Shown here: positions 42,727 to 51,453 of the stretch, piece by piece | Layout of the letters: the number at the start of each line of letters is the position of its first letter | Numbering within the stretch: position 1 is the first letter of the stretch | Assembly (NCBI RefSeq): GCF_000337695.1 | Contig: NZ_AOIA01000034.1 | Span: 1 to 64,000 of the forward strand | DNA length: 64,000 nucleotides | Reading direction: 5' to 3' | Origin: Natronococcus jeotgali DSM 18795 | GTDB lineage: Archaea; Halobacteriota; Halobacteria; Halobacteriales; Natrialbaceae | The notes under the pieces: generated by a model | Told to the model about the DNA's origin: nothing | The model's database searches: none | The model's input: only the letters and a program-made list of their open reading frames with translations | Program-made: the position numbers and the translations under genes

Positions 42727-43392
42727 TTGCAGCGTCTCGCCTTCGCCGGATCGGCCTACGTCGGCGTCTTCGCCCGCGCGACCGACGCCTGTGTCATCGT
42801 CCGCCCCGACGTCGACGACGACACCGTCGCCGACCTGACCGACGAGCTCGAGGTGCCCGCGGTCCAGACGACCGTCGGCGGCTCCTCGACGGTCGGCGCC
42901 CTCGCGACGGGCAACGAGAACGGCCTGCTCGTCAGCTCGCGGGTACTGGAGTACGAGCGCGAGCGACTCGAGGAGGAGGTCGATCTCCCCGTCGCCGAGC
43001 TGCCGGGTAACGTCAACGCCGCCGGGAACGTCGTCCTCGCGAACGACTACGGCGCCTACGTCCACCCCGATCTGACGCGGGAGGCGATCCAGGTCGTCGA
43101 GGACACCCTCGAGGTGCCCGTCGAGCGCGGCGACCTCGCGGGCGTGCGCACCGTCGGCACCGCCGCGGTCGCGACCAACAGCGGGGTGCTCTGTCACCCG
43201 AAGGCCACCGACGAGGAACTGGACGTTCTCGAGGACGCCTTAGACGTCCGGGCCGACGTCGGCACCGTCAACTACGGCGCGCCGCTGGTCGGCTCGGGCC
43301 TGCTCGCCAACGAGGCCGGCTACGTCGTCGGCGACGAGACGACCGGACCGGAGCTGGGCCGGATCGAGGACGCGCTGGGCTACCTCGAGTAA
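42727..43392 (+). CDS. eif6: Translation initiation factor 6
   Basis: A 221-residue aIF6, an anti-association factor that binds the large subunit and prevents 30S joining. The pentein-fold repeats are visible: [47 protein letters not shown] and [18 protein letters not shown]. The reading frame starts at a TTG (42727), two bases after the L31e stop. TTG is a weaker start, and translation is probably coupled to L31e. The N-terminus [15 protein letters not shown] fits the family. Confidence 0.95.
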   Translation: MQRLAFAGSAYVGVFARATDACVIVRPDVDDDTVADLTDELEVPAVQTTVGGSSTVGALATGNENGLLVSSRVLEYERERLEEEVDLPVAELPGNVNAAGNVVLANDYGAYVHPDLTREAIQVVEDTLEVPVERGDLAGVRTVGTAAVATNSGVLCHPKATDEELDVLEDALDVRADVGTVNYGAPLVGSGLLANEAGYVVGDETTGPELGRIEDALGYLE

Positions 43393-43415
43393 CCGACCGT
43401 AGAACCGTCCGCTTC

Positions 43416-43422
43416 GTTTTTC
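43416..43422. terminator. T-rich terminator between eif6 and the ASCH gene
   Basis: CTTCGTTTTTCTCTCTCC lies 25-35 bases after the eif6 stop. The T-run can end plus-strand transcription. Confidence 0.4.
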
Positions 43423-43449
43423 TCTCTCCAGTAGCGTGCTCCGAGTCGA

Positions 43450-43764
43450 CTACTGCTGGCGTTCGAACCGGTGGCGCACGACTTCGCTGTCGTCGTCCCA
43501 CTCGAAGTCGTCGTGGGCGCGCTCGAGCAGGCGCTCGTAGGCCTCGAGGTCGTCCATCCCCTCCGCGCGGGCGTCCTCGTCGGTCAGATCGCCCAGCGTC
43601 CGCTCGGTGACGTCCGTCACCTCGAAGGTCGTCCCCTCGATCGCGAACGTGTCGCCTTCCTCGGCGTACCGGCTGCCGCGGTGGATCTGGGTCACCTCGC
43701 CCTCGAGGGCCTGCGCTTGCATTCGCTCGTTGGGTAGCAACGCCGCCGGATCGTGCTCGGACAT
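43450..43764 (-). CDS. ASCH-domain protein
   Basis: A 104-residue protein with the ASCH/YqfB-like core: ALEGEVTQIHRGSRYAEEGDTFAIEGTTFEVTDVTERTLGDLTDEDARAEG. ASCH domains bind RNA or act as small amidohydrolases. The start was set at ATG 43764 (MSEHDPAALLPNERM). The gene lies on the opposite strand between eif6 and the prefoldin gene, the place where an LX/L18a gene is often found. Role unknown, probably RNA-related. Confidence 0.82.
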   Translation of the reverse strand: MSEHDPAALLPNERMQAQALEGEVTQIHRGSRYAEEGDTFAIEGTTFEVTDVTERTLGDLTDEDARAEGMDDLEAYERLLERAHDDFEWDDDSEVVRHRFERQQ

Positions 43765-43923
43765 GAGCCGACGTACGCGACCTCGGGTGAAACCGTTTGG
43801 CCCTCCGGAACCGTCGGCGGCGCGAAACGTTCGCCCGCCCCCTCGCCGTCCCTCCGTTCGACCCCCGGTCGCCGGCCTCGCCGGAAGGGAAGATTCTTCC
43901 GGCTGCCTGCCGCAAACAGTGCT

Positions 43924-44373
43924 ATGGGACAACAGCAACTTCAGCAGCTCTCACAGGAACTTCAGGAGATCGAGGAACAGATCGAGACCCTTCAGGGGAA
44001 CGTTCAGGACCTCCAGCAGGAGAAACACGACGTCGACGAGGCCATCGAGGCGCTCGACACCCTCGAGAGCGACTCCACGGTGCAGGTGCCCCTCGGCGGC
44101 GGCGCCTACCTGCGGGCGACGATCGAAGATATCGACGAAGTGATCGTCGACCTGGGCGCCGACTACGCCGCGGAGTTCGAGGAGGACGGCGCCGTCGACG
44201 CCCTCGAGAACCGCAAGGACCGCCTCGACGACCAGATCGAGGACGTCAACGAGGAGATCACGGAGCTCGAGGCCGAGAGCAGCGAGCTCGAACAGCAGGC
44301 CCAGCAGCTCCAGCAGCAGGCGATGCAACAGCAGATGCAACAGATGGGACAGGGGCAGGGCCCGGACGAGTAG
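43924..44373 (+). CDS. pfdA: Prefoldin subunit alpha
   Basis: A 149-residue coiled-coil protein. Two long helices (residues 1-45 and 100-140) flank a beta-hairpin region STVQVPLGGGAYLRATIEDIDEVIVDLG, as in alpha-prefoldin. The C-terminus is extremely Gln/Met-rich (QQQAMQQQMQQMGQ). Prefoldin alpha2-beta4 hexamers pass unfolded proteins to the thermosome. ftsY begins 17 bases downstream, as in many archaea. Confidence 0.95.
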   Translation: MGQQQLQQLSQELQEIEEQIETLQGNVQDLQQEKHDVDEAIEALDTLESDSTVQVPLGGGAYLRATIEDIDEVIVDLGADYAAEFEEDGAVDALENRKDRLDDQIEDVNEEITELEAESSELEQQAQQLQQQAMQQQMQQMGQGQGPDE

Positions 44374-44390
44374 CCTAGCGGGTCGCACCC

Positions 44391-45731
44391 ATGTTCGACA
44401 ACCTGAAGAAGAAACTCGGAAGCTTCCGGCAGGACGCCGAGGAGGCCGCCGAAGAGAACGTCGAGGAGGTCGAGACGAGCGAGGACGCCGCCGAACTCGA
44501 GGACGACGCCCGGGTCGACGCCGAGTCGGCCGACGCCGGCGGTGCGGTCGCCGATGAGTCGACGCCGGGGGAATCCCCGAGCGACGCGTCCGAACCGACC
44601 GACGCGGCGTCGGAGCCCCGCATCGAGGACGAGCCGACCGATACCGGGGCCCGGCCCGACGACGCGACCGCTACCGACGTCGAGAGCGTCGAAACGGGCG
44701 TCCCCGCCGAGATCGAGGACGCGGACACGGTCGCGGAGGACGCCGACGCTACCGCCGAGATCGCGGACGCCGATTCCGCCGCCGGGACGCGCGACGGAAC
44801 CGCGACCGCGGCGCCCGAGGACGCCGATGCCGACAGCGGCGGTCTGAGCTTCGGCGACAAAGCTCGCTCGTTGGTCAAAGGCGAGTTCATGATCGCCGAG
44901 GAGGTCCTCGAGGAGTCGCTCGAGGAACTCGAGATGGCGCTGCTCACGAGCGACGTCGAGATGGAGGTCGCCCGGGAGATCATCGACAACATCCGCGACG
45001 AGTTGGTCAACGAGACCCGGTCGTTTACCTCCTCGACCGAGGAGGTCGTCGAGCAGGCGCTTCAGGACGCGATCAGGGACGTGATCAGCGTCGGACAGTT
45101 CGACTTCGACGAGCGGATCGCCGTCGAGGACAAACCCGCCGTCTTGCTGTTTACGGGCGTCAACGGCGTCGGCAAGACGACGACGATCGCGAAGATGAGC
45201 CGTTACCTCGAGGAGCGCGGGTACTCGACGGTGCTGGCAAACGGCGACACCTACCGCGCGGGCGCGAACCAGCAGATCCAGGAGCACGCCGACGCGCTCG
45301 GTCGGAAGTGCATCAGCCACGAGCAGGGCGGCGACCCCGCGGCCGTGCTCTACGACGCCGTCGAGTACGCCGAGGCCAACGACGTCGACGTCGTGCTGGC
45401 GGATACCGCCGGACGGCTCCACACCAACGAGGGGCTGATGGACCAACTCGAGAAGATCGATCGGGTCGTCGATCCGGACCTGACGCTGTTCGTCGACGAG
45501 GCCGTCGCCGGCCAGGACGCGGTCAACCGCGCCCGCGAGTTCGACGAGGCCGCGGAGATCGACGGCGCGATCCTCACGAAGGCCGACGCCGACTCCAACG
45601 GCGGCGCGGCGATCTCGATCGCCCACGTGACGGGCAAGCCGATCCTCTTCCTCGGGGTCGGACAGGGGTACGACGACCTCGAGCGGTTCGATCCCGACGA
45701 GGTGGTCGCTCGCCTCCTCGAGGAGGAGTAG
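44391..45731 (+). CDS. ftsY: Signal recognition particle receptor FtsY
   Basis: A 446-residue SRP GTPase that docks SRP at the membrane. The first 150 residues are a highly acidic Ala-rich A domain, then come the N domain and a G domain with GVNGVGKTTTIAKM (G1, near residue 255), TAGR and TKADADSNGGAA motifs. The acidic region is repetitive (EDADTVAEDADATAEIADADS). It pairs functionally with SRP54 encoded at 60072. It is co-transcribed with prefoldin alpha. A T-tract follows. Confidence 0.97.
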   Translation: MFDNLKKKLGSFRQDAEEAAEENVEEVETSEDAAELEDDARVDAESADAGGAVADESTPGESPSDASEPTDAASEPRIEDEPTDTGARPDDATATDVESVETGVPAEIEDADTVAEDADATAEIADADSAAGTRDGTATAAPEDADADSGGLSFGDKARSLVKGEFMIAEEVLEESLEELEMALLTSDVEMEVAREIIDNIRDELVNETRSFTSSTEEVVEQALQDAIRDVISVGQFDFDERIAVEDKPAVLLFTGVNGVGKTTTIAKMSRYLEERGYSTVLANGDTYRAGANQQIQEHADALGRKCISHEQGGDPAAVLYDAVEYAEANDVDVVLADTAGRLHTNEGLMDQLEKIDRVVDPDLTLFVDEAVAGQDAVNRAREFDEAAEIDGAILTKADADSNGGAAISIAHVTGKPILFLGVGQGYDDLERFDPDEVVARLLEEE

Positions 45732-46089
45732 CGACGCCGCTTCCGGTGTCGGATCGGAGCGAGCGGTCCGATTTCGACCGTCGCCGACGTGGTTTTTCTC
45801 GAGCGGTGCCGTCGGGACGCCCCTTCTTCCAGAAACCATTGCCGCCATCCCCGACTCGAGACGCCGTTGCGAAACGAGAAACGGCGCCCTCGAGCCCCAG
45901 CGTCGGCTACTCTCGTACGCGGTCCGGACGGGTAGTGGCAACTATTACCGCATCGGCCTAGCTCCGTCAGGGATCGCCTGTTCGCGGAGCCGTATATGTG
46001 TGGGATGGTATTACGCAACAAATGATGGTCCCTCGAGAGGCCCCCCTCGGCGCGTCGATTGCCGAGCCGGTACCCCGACGGTGGTACAG
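45732..46089. other. Intergenic region between ftsY and the siroheme reductase
   Basis: A 358-base gap. A T-tract GGTTTTTCTCG at 45792-45798 probably ends ftsY transcription. Further on are the A+T-rich GTATATGTGTGG and GGTATTACGCAAC near 45990-46020, about 70-100 bases upstream of ATG 46090, suggesting that the promoter lies there and that the transcript has a leader. No protein gene is convincing here. Confidence 0.5.
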
Positions 46090-47790
46090 ATGAACGAGAC
46101 CGAACGGCACAAGCAGAACAAACACCCGCTCGACGTGATCGACGACGTTTACGAGTACGCCGCCGACGGGCTGACGTTCGAGCAGATCGAGGAACGGGCC
46201 GGCGACGGGGAGTGGGAGCGTCTGAAGTGGGCCGGGATGTACGCCCAGAAACAGGAGGGGTACTTCATGATCCGGACCAAGGTGCCGGGCGGTAACCTCA
46301 CGCCCGAGCAGGCGGAGGTCATCGGCGAGTGCGCCGCCGACTACGCCGTCGCCCCCGAGGAGTACGGCGGTACGGAGCAGAACGAACTCTGGGGGGACGC
46401 CTACCTCGACATCACGACCCGACAGGACGTCCAGAAACACTGGATCCGCGTCGAGGACGTCCCCGAGCTGTGGGAGCGCTACGACGAGGTCGGCCTGACG
46501 ACGGTTCAGGGCTGTGGCGACTCCGCGCGAAACGTGCTCGGCTGTCCCGCGGCCGGCCTCGACGACCACGAGTGCTTCGACGCCCAACCGGTCGTCGACG
46601 CCGTCTCCGACTTCTTCACCGGAAACCGCGAGTACGCCAACCTCCCGCGAAAGTTCAAGCTCACGATCACGGGCTGTGCCCACGACTGCGCGCAGTCTCA
46701 GATCAACGACGTCGGCCTCGTCCCCGCGAGGAAGGAACTGGGGGACGACCACCGCTACGGCTTCCACGCCCGGGTCGGCGGCGGCCTCTCGGACGGGCCG
46801 CGGATGGCCTCCGAACTCGACGTCTTCGTCCGCCCCGAGGACGCCGTCGAGTTCTGCCGCGCGGTCGCACAGACGTTCAAGGAGCTCGGCGATCGGAACA
46901 ACCGCGGCGTCTGCCGAATGCGGTACCTCGTCGAGCAGCTGGGGGCCGAGAGATTCGAGGAGGCGGTCCGCGAGCGCTGTACGGTCGACCTGCCCGACGG
47001 CGGTCGGAGCCTGACCGTCGGCTACCGGGGCGATCACGTCGGCGTCCGCGACCAGAAACAAGACGGCCTGCAGTACGTCGGCTTCAACGTGATCGCGGGA
47101 CGCATGGGCGGCGACGAGTTCGCCGCGGCGGCTCGCGCCGCCAGGGAGTACGGCACCGAAAACGCCTCCGTCCGACTCGCTACGGACCAGAACTTTCTCA
47201 TCACGCACGTTCCCGAGGAGAACGTCGACGCCCTCCTCGAGGAGCCGTTCGCCCGGGAGTACCAGCCCGACCCAGGTCCGTTCTCTCGGGGCGCGGTCGG
47301 CTGTACGGGCAGCGAGTTCTGCAACTACGCGATCATCGAGACGAAAAAGCGCACCAAGCGCTGGGCCCGCGAGCTCGACGAGCGCGTCGACGTGCCCGAC
47401 GATGTCGAGGCGATCAGGATGCACATGTCGGGCTGCTCCGCGTCGTGTGCCCAGCCCCAGATCGCCGACATCGGATTTCGGGGCGAGACGGTCAAAGTCG
47501 AGGGCGAGGACGGTACCAACGACGCGGACGACGACCTGGTCGAGGGGATGGACGTCGGGCTCGGCGGCTCGCTGGGGGCGGACAACGAGTTCCTCGACTG
47601 GATCGAACACGCCGTGCCGGCGGACGCCGTGATCCCGGCGCTCGAGCAGCTGTTCGACGCCTACGCCGACGGCCGCGAGGACGGCGAGCGGTTCTACGAG
47701 TGGTGCCGTCGCGTCGAGAACGACCGCCTGCGGACGATCGTGCGGGGAGCCGAGGCGCCGGTTGCCGGAGGTGTGGCACGTGGGGACTGA
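46090..47790 (+). CDS. Siroheme-dependent nitrite/sulfite reductase family protein
   Basis: A 566-residue two-half siroheme protein. The 4Fe-4S/siroheme ligands of the C-terminal half are visible as CTGSEFCNYAIIETKKRT and SGCSASCAQPQIADIGFRG (C-x5-C and C-x3-C). The N-terminal half is unusual: it also has Cys pairs (GCGDSARNVLGCPAAGL and TGCAHDCAQSQINDVGL), so it may retain a second cluster site. The enzyme reduces nitrite or sulfite to ammonia or sulfide with six electrons. The reductant is likely supplied by the overlapping downstream gene, which encodes Fe-S and FrhB-like domains. Sulfite versus nitrite cannot be decided by eye. Confidence 0.92.
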   Translation: MNETERHKQNKHPLDVIDDVYEYAADGLTFEQIEERAGDGEWERLKWAGMYAQKQEGYFMIRTKVPGGNLTPEQAEVIGECAADYAVAPEEYGGTEQNELWGDAYLDITTRQDVQKHWIRVEDVPELWERYDEVGLTTVQGCGDSARNVLGCPAAGLDDHECFDAQPVVDAVSDFFTGNREYANLPRKFKLTITGCAHDCAQSQINDVGLVPARKELGDDHRYGFHARVGGGLSDGPRMASELDVFVRPEDAVEFCRAVAQTFKELGDRNNRGVCRMRYLVEQLGAERFEEAVRERCTVDLPDGGRSLTVGYRGDHVGVRDQKQDGLQYVGFNVIAGRMGGDEFAAAARAAREYGTENASVRLATDQNFLITHVPEENVDALLEEPFAREYQPDPGPFSRGAVGCTGSEFCNYAIIETKKRTKRWARELDERVDVPDDVEAIRMHMSGCSASCAQPQIADIGFRGETVKVEGEDGTNDADDDLVEGMDVGLGGSLGADNEFLDWIEHAVPADAVIPALEQLFDAYADGREDGERFYEWCRRVENDRLRTIVRGAEAPVAGGVARGD

Positions 47791-49471
47791 CGGCGAGACC
47801 GAGCGAAGCGAGGCCTCGGACCGAGTGAGTAGCGCGGAGCGAAGCTCCGCGGACCGTTCGAGCGGACGAAGCCCGCGAGAAGACGGCGAAGCCGCGAACC
47901 GCGACGACCGCGTCCTCCCGGGCGTTCCGGAGTCCGAGGACGCAGACGACACCGTCATGGTCCCCGAGACGAGCGGCGCCGCGCCGCGCTCCCGCGAGGG
48001 CCTCGACCACGCCCGGGAAGGTGCAATCGAGACCGCCGCGGACGAGGACTGTGGTCCCGACACCTGTACGTGCGGCGAGAAGACCGCGAGCGATGCAGAG
48101 GGTCGGTCGGTGGCGACCGACGGCGCGGGCGTGAGCAACGTCGACGAGAACGGCAGCCTGGGCGACCTCGAGTTCACCGAGCCCGCCGAGAACGTCAGTC
48201 AGAACGTCGACGACGGCGAGCCCGACGTCCGCGTCGGCGTCCCCGAGGGCGTCGACCTCGAGACGCCCGAGTACTCCATTCGCTCGGAGATGAACGATAT
48301 CGAGACGCCCGACGAGAAGACCTGGTTCATGGAACTGGACGAGGCGGTCATCGACGAGGGGCGGTGCATCCAGTGTGGCACCTGCGTCGCCGCCTGCCCC
48401 TCCGATTCGATCGGCGTCGGCGAGGACGACCTGCCGAAACTCGTCAAGATGTGCACGGGCTGTTCGCTGTGCTGGGACTTCTGTCCCCGCGGCGGGCTGC
48501 GCTACGAGCGCCAGTGGAAGATTACCGGGGGCGAGGACAACGTCAAGGGGGCCGGAGACCCGATCACGGAGTTTTCCGCGCGGGTCGACGAGGACTGGAC
48601 CGACGGCGCCCAGGACGGCGGCGTCGTCACCGGGATGCTCGCGAGTCTGCTCGAGGCCGGCGAGATCGACGGCGCCCTGATCGCGACCGAGAGCGAGGAC
48701 GAACCCTGGAAGGCCGAGAGCTTCCTCGCGACCACCGAGGAAGAACTCGTCGAGAACGCGGGGACGGTGTACAACCAGACGCTCGCGCTGGGCAACCTCG
48801 ACCTGAAACGGTGGGAGCACAAGCTCCCGGACAAAAGCTGGGACGAACTGAGCCTCGCCCTGGTCGGCACGCCCTGCGAGATCGAGGGCATCCGCGCCCT
48901 GCAGGACTTCGACTGGGACTACCAGGCCCACGACGAGGGGATCGGCGCCGTCGAGTACACGATCGCGCTGATGTGTACGAAGAACTTCAACTACTACAGC
49001 CTCATGGGCGAACAGCTCGAGGACCAGCGCGGCATCTCGCCCGACGAGATCGGCAAGATGGACGTCCTCCACGGAAAGTTACTGGTCTACGACCACGACG
49101 GCGGGATGATCCTCGAGGAGGAGATCGGGAACTTCCACGACGCCGCGCTCAAGGGCTGCGACGAGTGTGCCGATTTCACCGGCTTCTGTGCCGACGTCAC
49201 CGTCGGTTCGGTGGGGTCGTCCGACGAGTTCTCGAGCGTCATCCTCCGGACCGAGCGGGGCGTGCGGGCCTGGGAGCACACCGAGCCGAAACTCGACTAC
49301 CACGACCTCGAAGACAAGTCGGCGGTCGGCAAGCTCCAGGGCTGGGACAAGAAGCAGGCCTTCGAGAGCCTCGAGCGCCCCTTCGATCCCGATGCGCCCC
49401 GCTTCATCGACTACACCGACCACACCGAGACCTACGGGACGGCGACGAACCCTCACGACGAGGGCCACTAG
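47762..49471 (+). CDS. Ferredoxin-FrhB fusion: F420-dependent oxidoreductase beta-subunit-like protein
   Basis: A 569-residue protein (TTG 47762; possible alternative starts GTG 47823, ATG 47957). Its start overlaps the reductase stop by 29 bases. After an acidic N-terminus with CGPDTCTCGEK it has two 4Fe-4S ferredoxin motifs (CIQCGTCVAACPSD and CTGCSLCWDFCPRG) and then a FrhB/FpoF-type domain (TVYNQTLALG, ALVGTPCEIEGIRAL, LMCTKNFNY, CDECADFTGFCADV). FrhB proteins bind flavin and F420H2. With the siroheme reductase it provides the modules of F420-dependent sulfite reductase. The N-terminus contains REP-like DNA, so the true start may be downstream. Confidence 0.87.
   Translation: MPEVWHVGTDGETERSEASDRVSSAERSSADRSSGRSPREDGEAANRDDRVLPGVPESEDADDTVMVPETSGAAPRSREGLDHAREGAIETAADEDCGPDTCTCGEKTASDAEGRSVATDGAGVSNVDENGSLGDLEFTEPAENVSQNVDDGEPDVRVGVPEGVDLETPEYSIRSEMNDIETPDEKTWFMELDEAVIDEGRCIQCGTCVAACPSDSIGVGEDDLPKLVKMCTGCSLCWDFCPRGGLRYERQWKITGGEDNVKGAGDPITEFSARVDEDWTDGAQDGGVVTGMLASLLEAGEIDGALIATESEDEPWKAESFLATTEEELVENAGTVYNQTLALGNLDLKRWEHKLPDKSWDELSLALVGTPCEIEGIRALQDFDWDYQAHDEGIGAVEYTIALMCTKNFNYYSLMGEQLEDQRGISPDEIGKMDVLHGKLLVYDHDGGMILEEEIGNFHDAALKGCDECADFTGFCADVTVGSVGSSDEFSSVILRTERGVRAWEHTEPKLDYHDLEDKSAVGKLQGWDKKQAFESLERPFDPDAPRFIDYTDHTETYGTATNPHDEGH
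47833..47851. repeat. REP-like hairpin inside the FrhB-like reading frame
   Basis: CGCGGAGC-GAA-GCTCCGCG is a perfect 8-bp hairpin with a 3-base loop, the same geometry as the intergenic cluster at 22141-22289. It is flanked by GAGCGAAGCGAGG and CGGCGAAGCCG palindromes. It is read in frame, which is unusual for such elements. Confidence 0.6.
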
Positions 49472-49489
49472 CGGGGGTCGAACACCACC

Positions 49490-49496
49490 GTTTTTG
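49490..49496 (+). terminator. T-tract terminator after the FrhB-like gene
   Basis: CACCGTTTTTGTATC lies about 20 bases after the stop codon. The five-T run is a likely archaeal transcription end. Confidence 0.4.
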
Positions 49497-49580
49497 TATC
49501 GGTCGTGCGACGTGAAGCGTACGCGATGATTCAGCACGGGTATCGTAGTCGACAGCCGATCGCGATTCGGGGTTCGTTCG

Positions 49581-50801
49581 ATGGGTTCTGAACCGAACGA
49601 GGCGGGTCCGACCGATCCCGCGGATCGCATCGTCGGCCTCGACGCGCTTCGCGGGTTCGCCCTGCTTGGCATCCTGCTGATCAACGTCTGGGTCTTCTCG
49701 ATGCCCGAATCGACCCTGTCGAATCCGACGCTGTACGGCGACTTTACGGGCGCGAACTACTGGGCCTGGTTCGTCAGCCACGTCTTCGCCCAGCAGAAGT
49801 TCATCACCCTGTTCACGATCCTGTTCGGGGGCGGCGTCGTCCTGTTTACGCGCAACGCCGAACGGCGCGGGGATCCGGTCTCGGAGCTGTTCTTCCGGCG
49901 GTCCGGGTGGCTGGTCGCGTTCGGTCTCGCCCACGCGTACCTGCTGTGGTACGGCGACATCCTCGTCGCCTACGGAGTCTGCGCGTTCGGCGTCGTCGCC
50001 GTTCGGGATCTCCCGGCGCGGAAGCTCGCACTCGCGGGGCTCGGGCTGGTGGCGTTTCCCTCCGTCAGCGAGGTTCTGGCCGGGCTGACGATGGATCCGT
50101 CCGCGATCGCGAGTACCTGGCAGCCCCCCGAGTCGGCGCTCCTGTCCGAGGTCCGGACCTACCGAAGCGGGTGGCTCGAGCAGATGACCCACCGGGTCCC
50201 GACGTCCGTTCAGCGTCAGACCACGGGACTGATCGGGTACACAGCCTGGCGTGTGGGCGGGACCATGCTGTTCGGGATGGCGCTGTTCAAGTGGGGCGTC
50301 CTGACCAACGAGCGCTCGTCGCGGTTCTACCGCCGGCTGATCGGGGTCGGCGCCGTCGCCGGGCTCGCCGTTATCCTCGCGGGCGTCTGGTACATCGAGG
50401 CCAACGACTGGGGGATCGGGGCGGCGCTGTTCTGGCGACAGTTCAACTACTGGGGGAGCTTCCCCCTCGCGGGCGCGTACATCGGCGCGGTGATGCTGTA
50501 CTGTCGGCGGCGTTCCGAGGGACTCGTCACCGGAGCCCTCGCGGCCGTCGGTCGAACCGCGTTCAGCAACTACATCCTGCAGACGGTCCTCGCCACGTCG
50601 ATCTTCTACGGCCACGGACTCGGCCTGTTCGGGCAGCTGAACCGCCTCGAGCTGCTCGGCGTCGTCGCGGCGATCTGGGCGGTCCAGGTTCCGCTCTCGG
50701 TGCTCTGGCTGCGGTACTTCCGGTTCGGGCCGATGGAGTGGCTGTGGCGGACGCTCACCTACCGGTCCCGACAGCCGCTTCGCGTCGATCGGTCCGAGTG
50801 A
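49581..50801 (+). CDS. DUF418 domain membrane protein
   Basis: A 406-residue integral membrane protein starting with a hydrophilic N-terminus and then RIVGLDALRGFALLGILLIN, the classic start of DUF418/heparan-alpha-glucosaminide-acyltransferase-like membrane proteins. There are about ten hydrophobic segments, with motifs FVSHVFAQQKFITLFTILFGGGVVLF and AFSNYILQTVLATSIFYGHGLGLF near the end. An acyltransferase function is suggested for the wider superfamily but not shown. It is a single gene; the promoter would be near 49545. Confidence 0.88.
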   Translation: MGSEPNEAGPTDPADRIVGLDALRGFALLGILLINVWVFSMPESTLSNPTLYGDFTGANYWAWFVSHVFAQQKFITLFTILFGGGVVLFTRNAERRGDPVSELFFRRSGWLVAFGLAHAYLLWYGDILVAYGVCAFGVVAVRDLPARKLALAGLGLVAFPSVSEVLAGLTMDPSAIASTWQPPESALLSEVRTYRSGWLEQMTHRVPTSVQRQTTGLIGYTAWRVGGTMLFGMALFKWGVLTNERSSRFYRRLIGVGAVAGLAVILAGVWYIEANDWGIGAALFWRQFNYWGSFPLAGAYIGAVMLYCRRRSEGLVTGALAAVGRTAFSNYILQTVLATSIFYGHGLGLFGQLNRLELLGVVAAIWAVQVPLSVLWLRYFRFGPMEWLWRTLTYRSRQPLRVDRSE

Positions 50802-50850
50802 GCGCGTTGCGCTTCGGCGAGCTTATTTTCCGCGGGTCGAACCCCCGCGT

Positions 50851-51453
50851 ATGGAATCGGAGTCCCGCATTCGCGTCGCGACGCCCGCGGACGCGCCCGC
50901 CGTCCGCGAGATCTACGCGCCCTTCTGCGAGTCGACCGCGGTGACCTTCGAGGAGACGCCGCCCAGCGAGGCCGAGCTGGCCGACCGCATCGCCTCGACG
51001 CTCGAGGACCACCCCTGGCTCGTCTGCGAGCGGGCGGGCGAGGTGGTCGGCTACGCCTACGCCGGCCCGCTGCGAAAGCGCCGGGCCTACCGGTGGGTCG
51101 TCGAGCTGTCGGTCTACGTCGCCGAGGGCGCCCGCCGGACGGGGGTCGGCGAGGCGCTGTACGAGTCGCTGTTCGCCGTCCTCGAGCGCCAGGGGATCCG
51201 CGACGGCTACGCGGTGACGACGGTGCCGAACCCGTCGACCGTCGGCTTCCACGAGCGACTCGGTTTCGAGCGGCTGGTCGACTTTCCCGCGATCGGCTAC
51301 GCCGAGGACGAGTGGCGAGACGTCGCCTGGTGGCGCCGATCGATCGGGGAGAAGGTCGCCGACCCCGACCCGCCCCGTTCGTTTCCGTCGGTGCGGGAAG
51401 ACGACGACTTCGAGGCGCTGCTGGCGACCGGGAGCGAACGGCTCGAGGGGTGA
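50851..51453 (+). CDS. GNAT family N-acetyltransferase (phosphinothricin acetyltransferase-like)
   Basis: A 200-residue GNAT protein with the start RIRVATPADAPAVREIYAPF, typical of the PAT branch, CoA-binding GARRTGVGEALYESLFAVLERQG, and the motif VPNPSTVGFHERLGFERL. It transfers acetyl from acetyl-CoA to an amino group of a small molecule. The last 40 residues form an acidic extension. It is convergent with the HAD gene. Confidence 0.92.
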   Translation: MESESRIRVATPADAPAVREIYAPFCESTAVTFEETPPSEAELADRIASTLEDHPWLVCERAGEVVGYAYAGPLRKRRAYRWVVELSVYVAEGARRTGVGEALYESLFAVLERQGIRDGYAVTTVPNPSTVGFHERLGFERLVDFPAIGYAEDEWRDVAWWRRSIGEKVADPDPPRSFPSVREDDDFEALLATGSERLEG

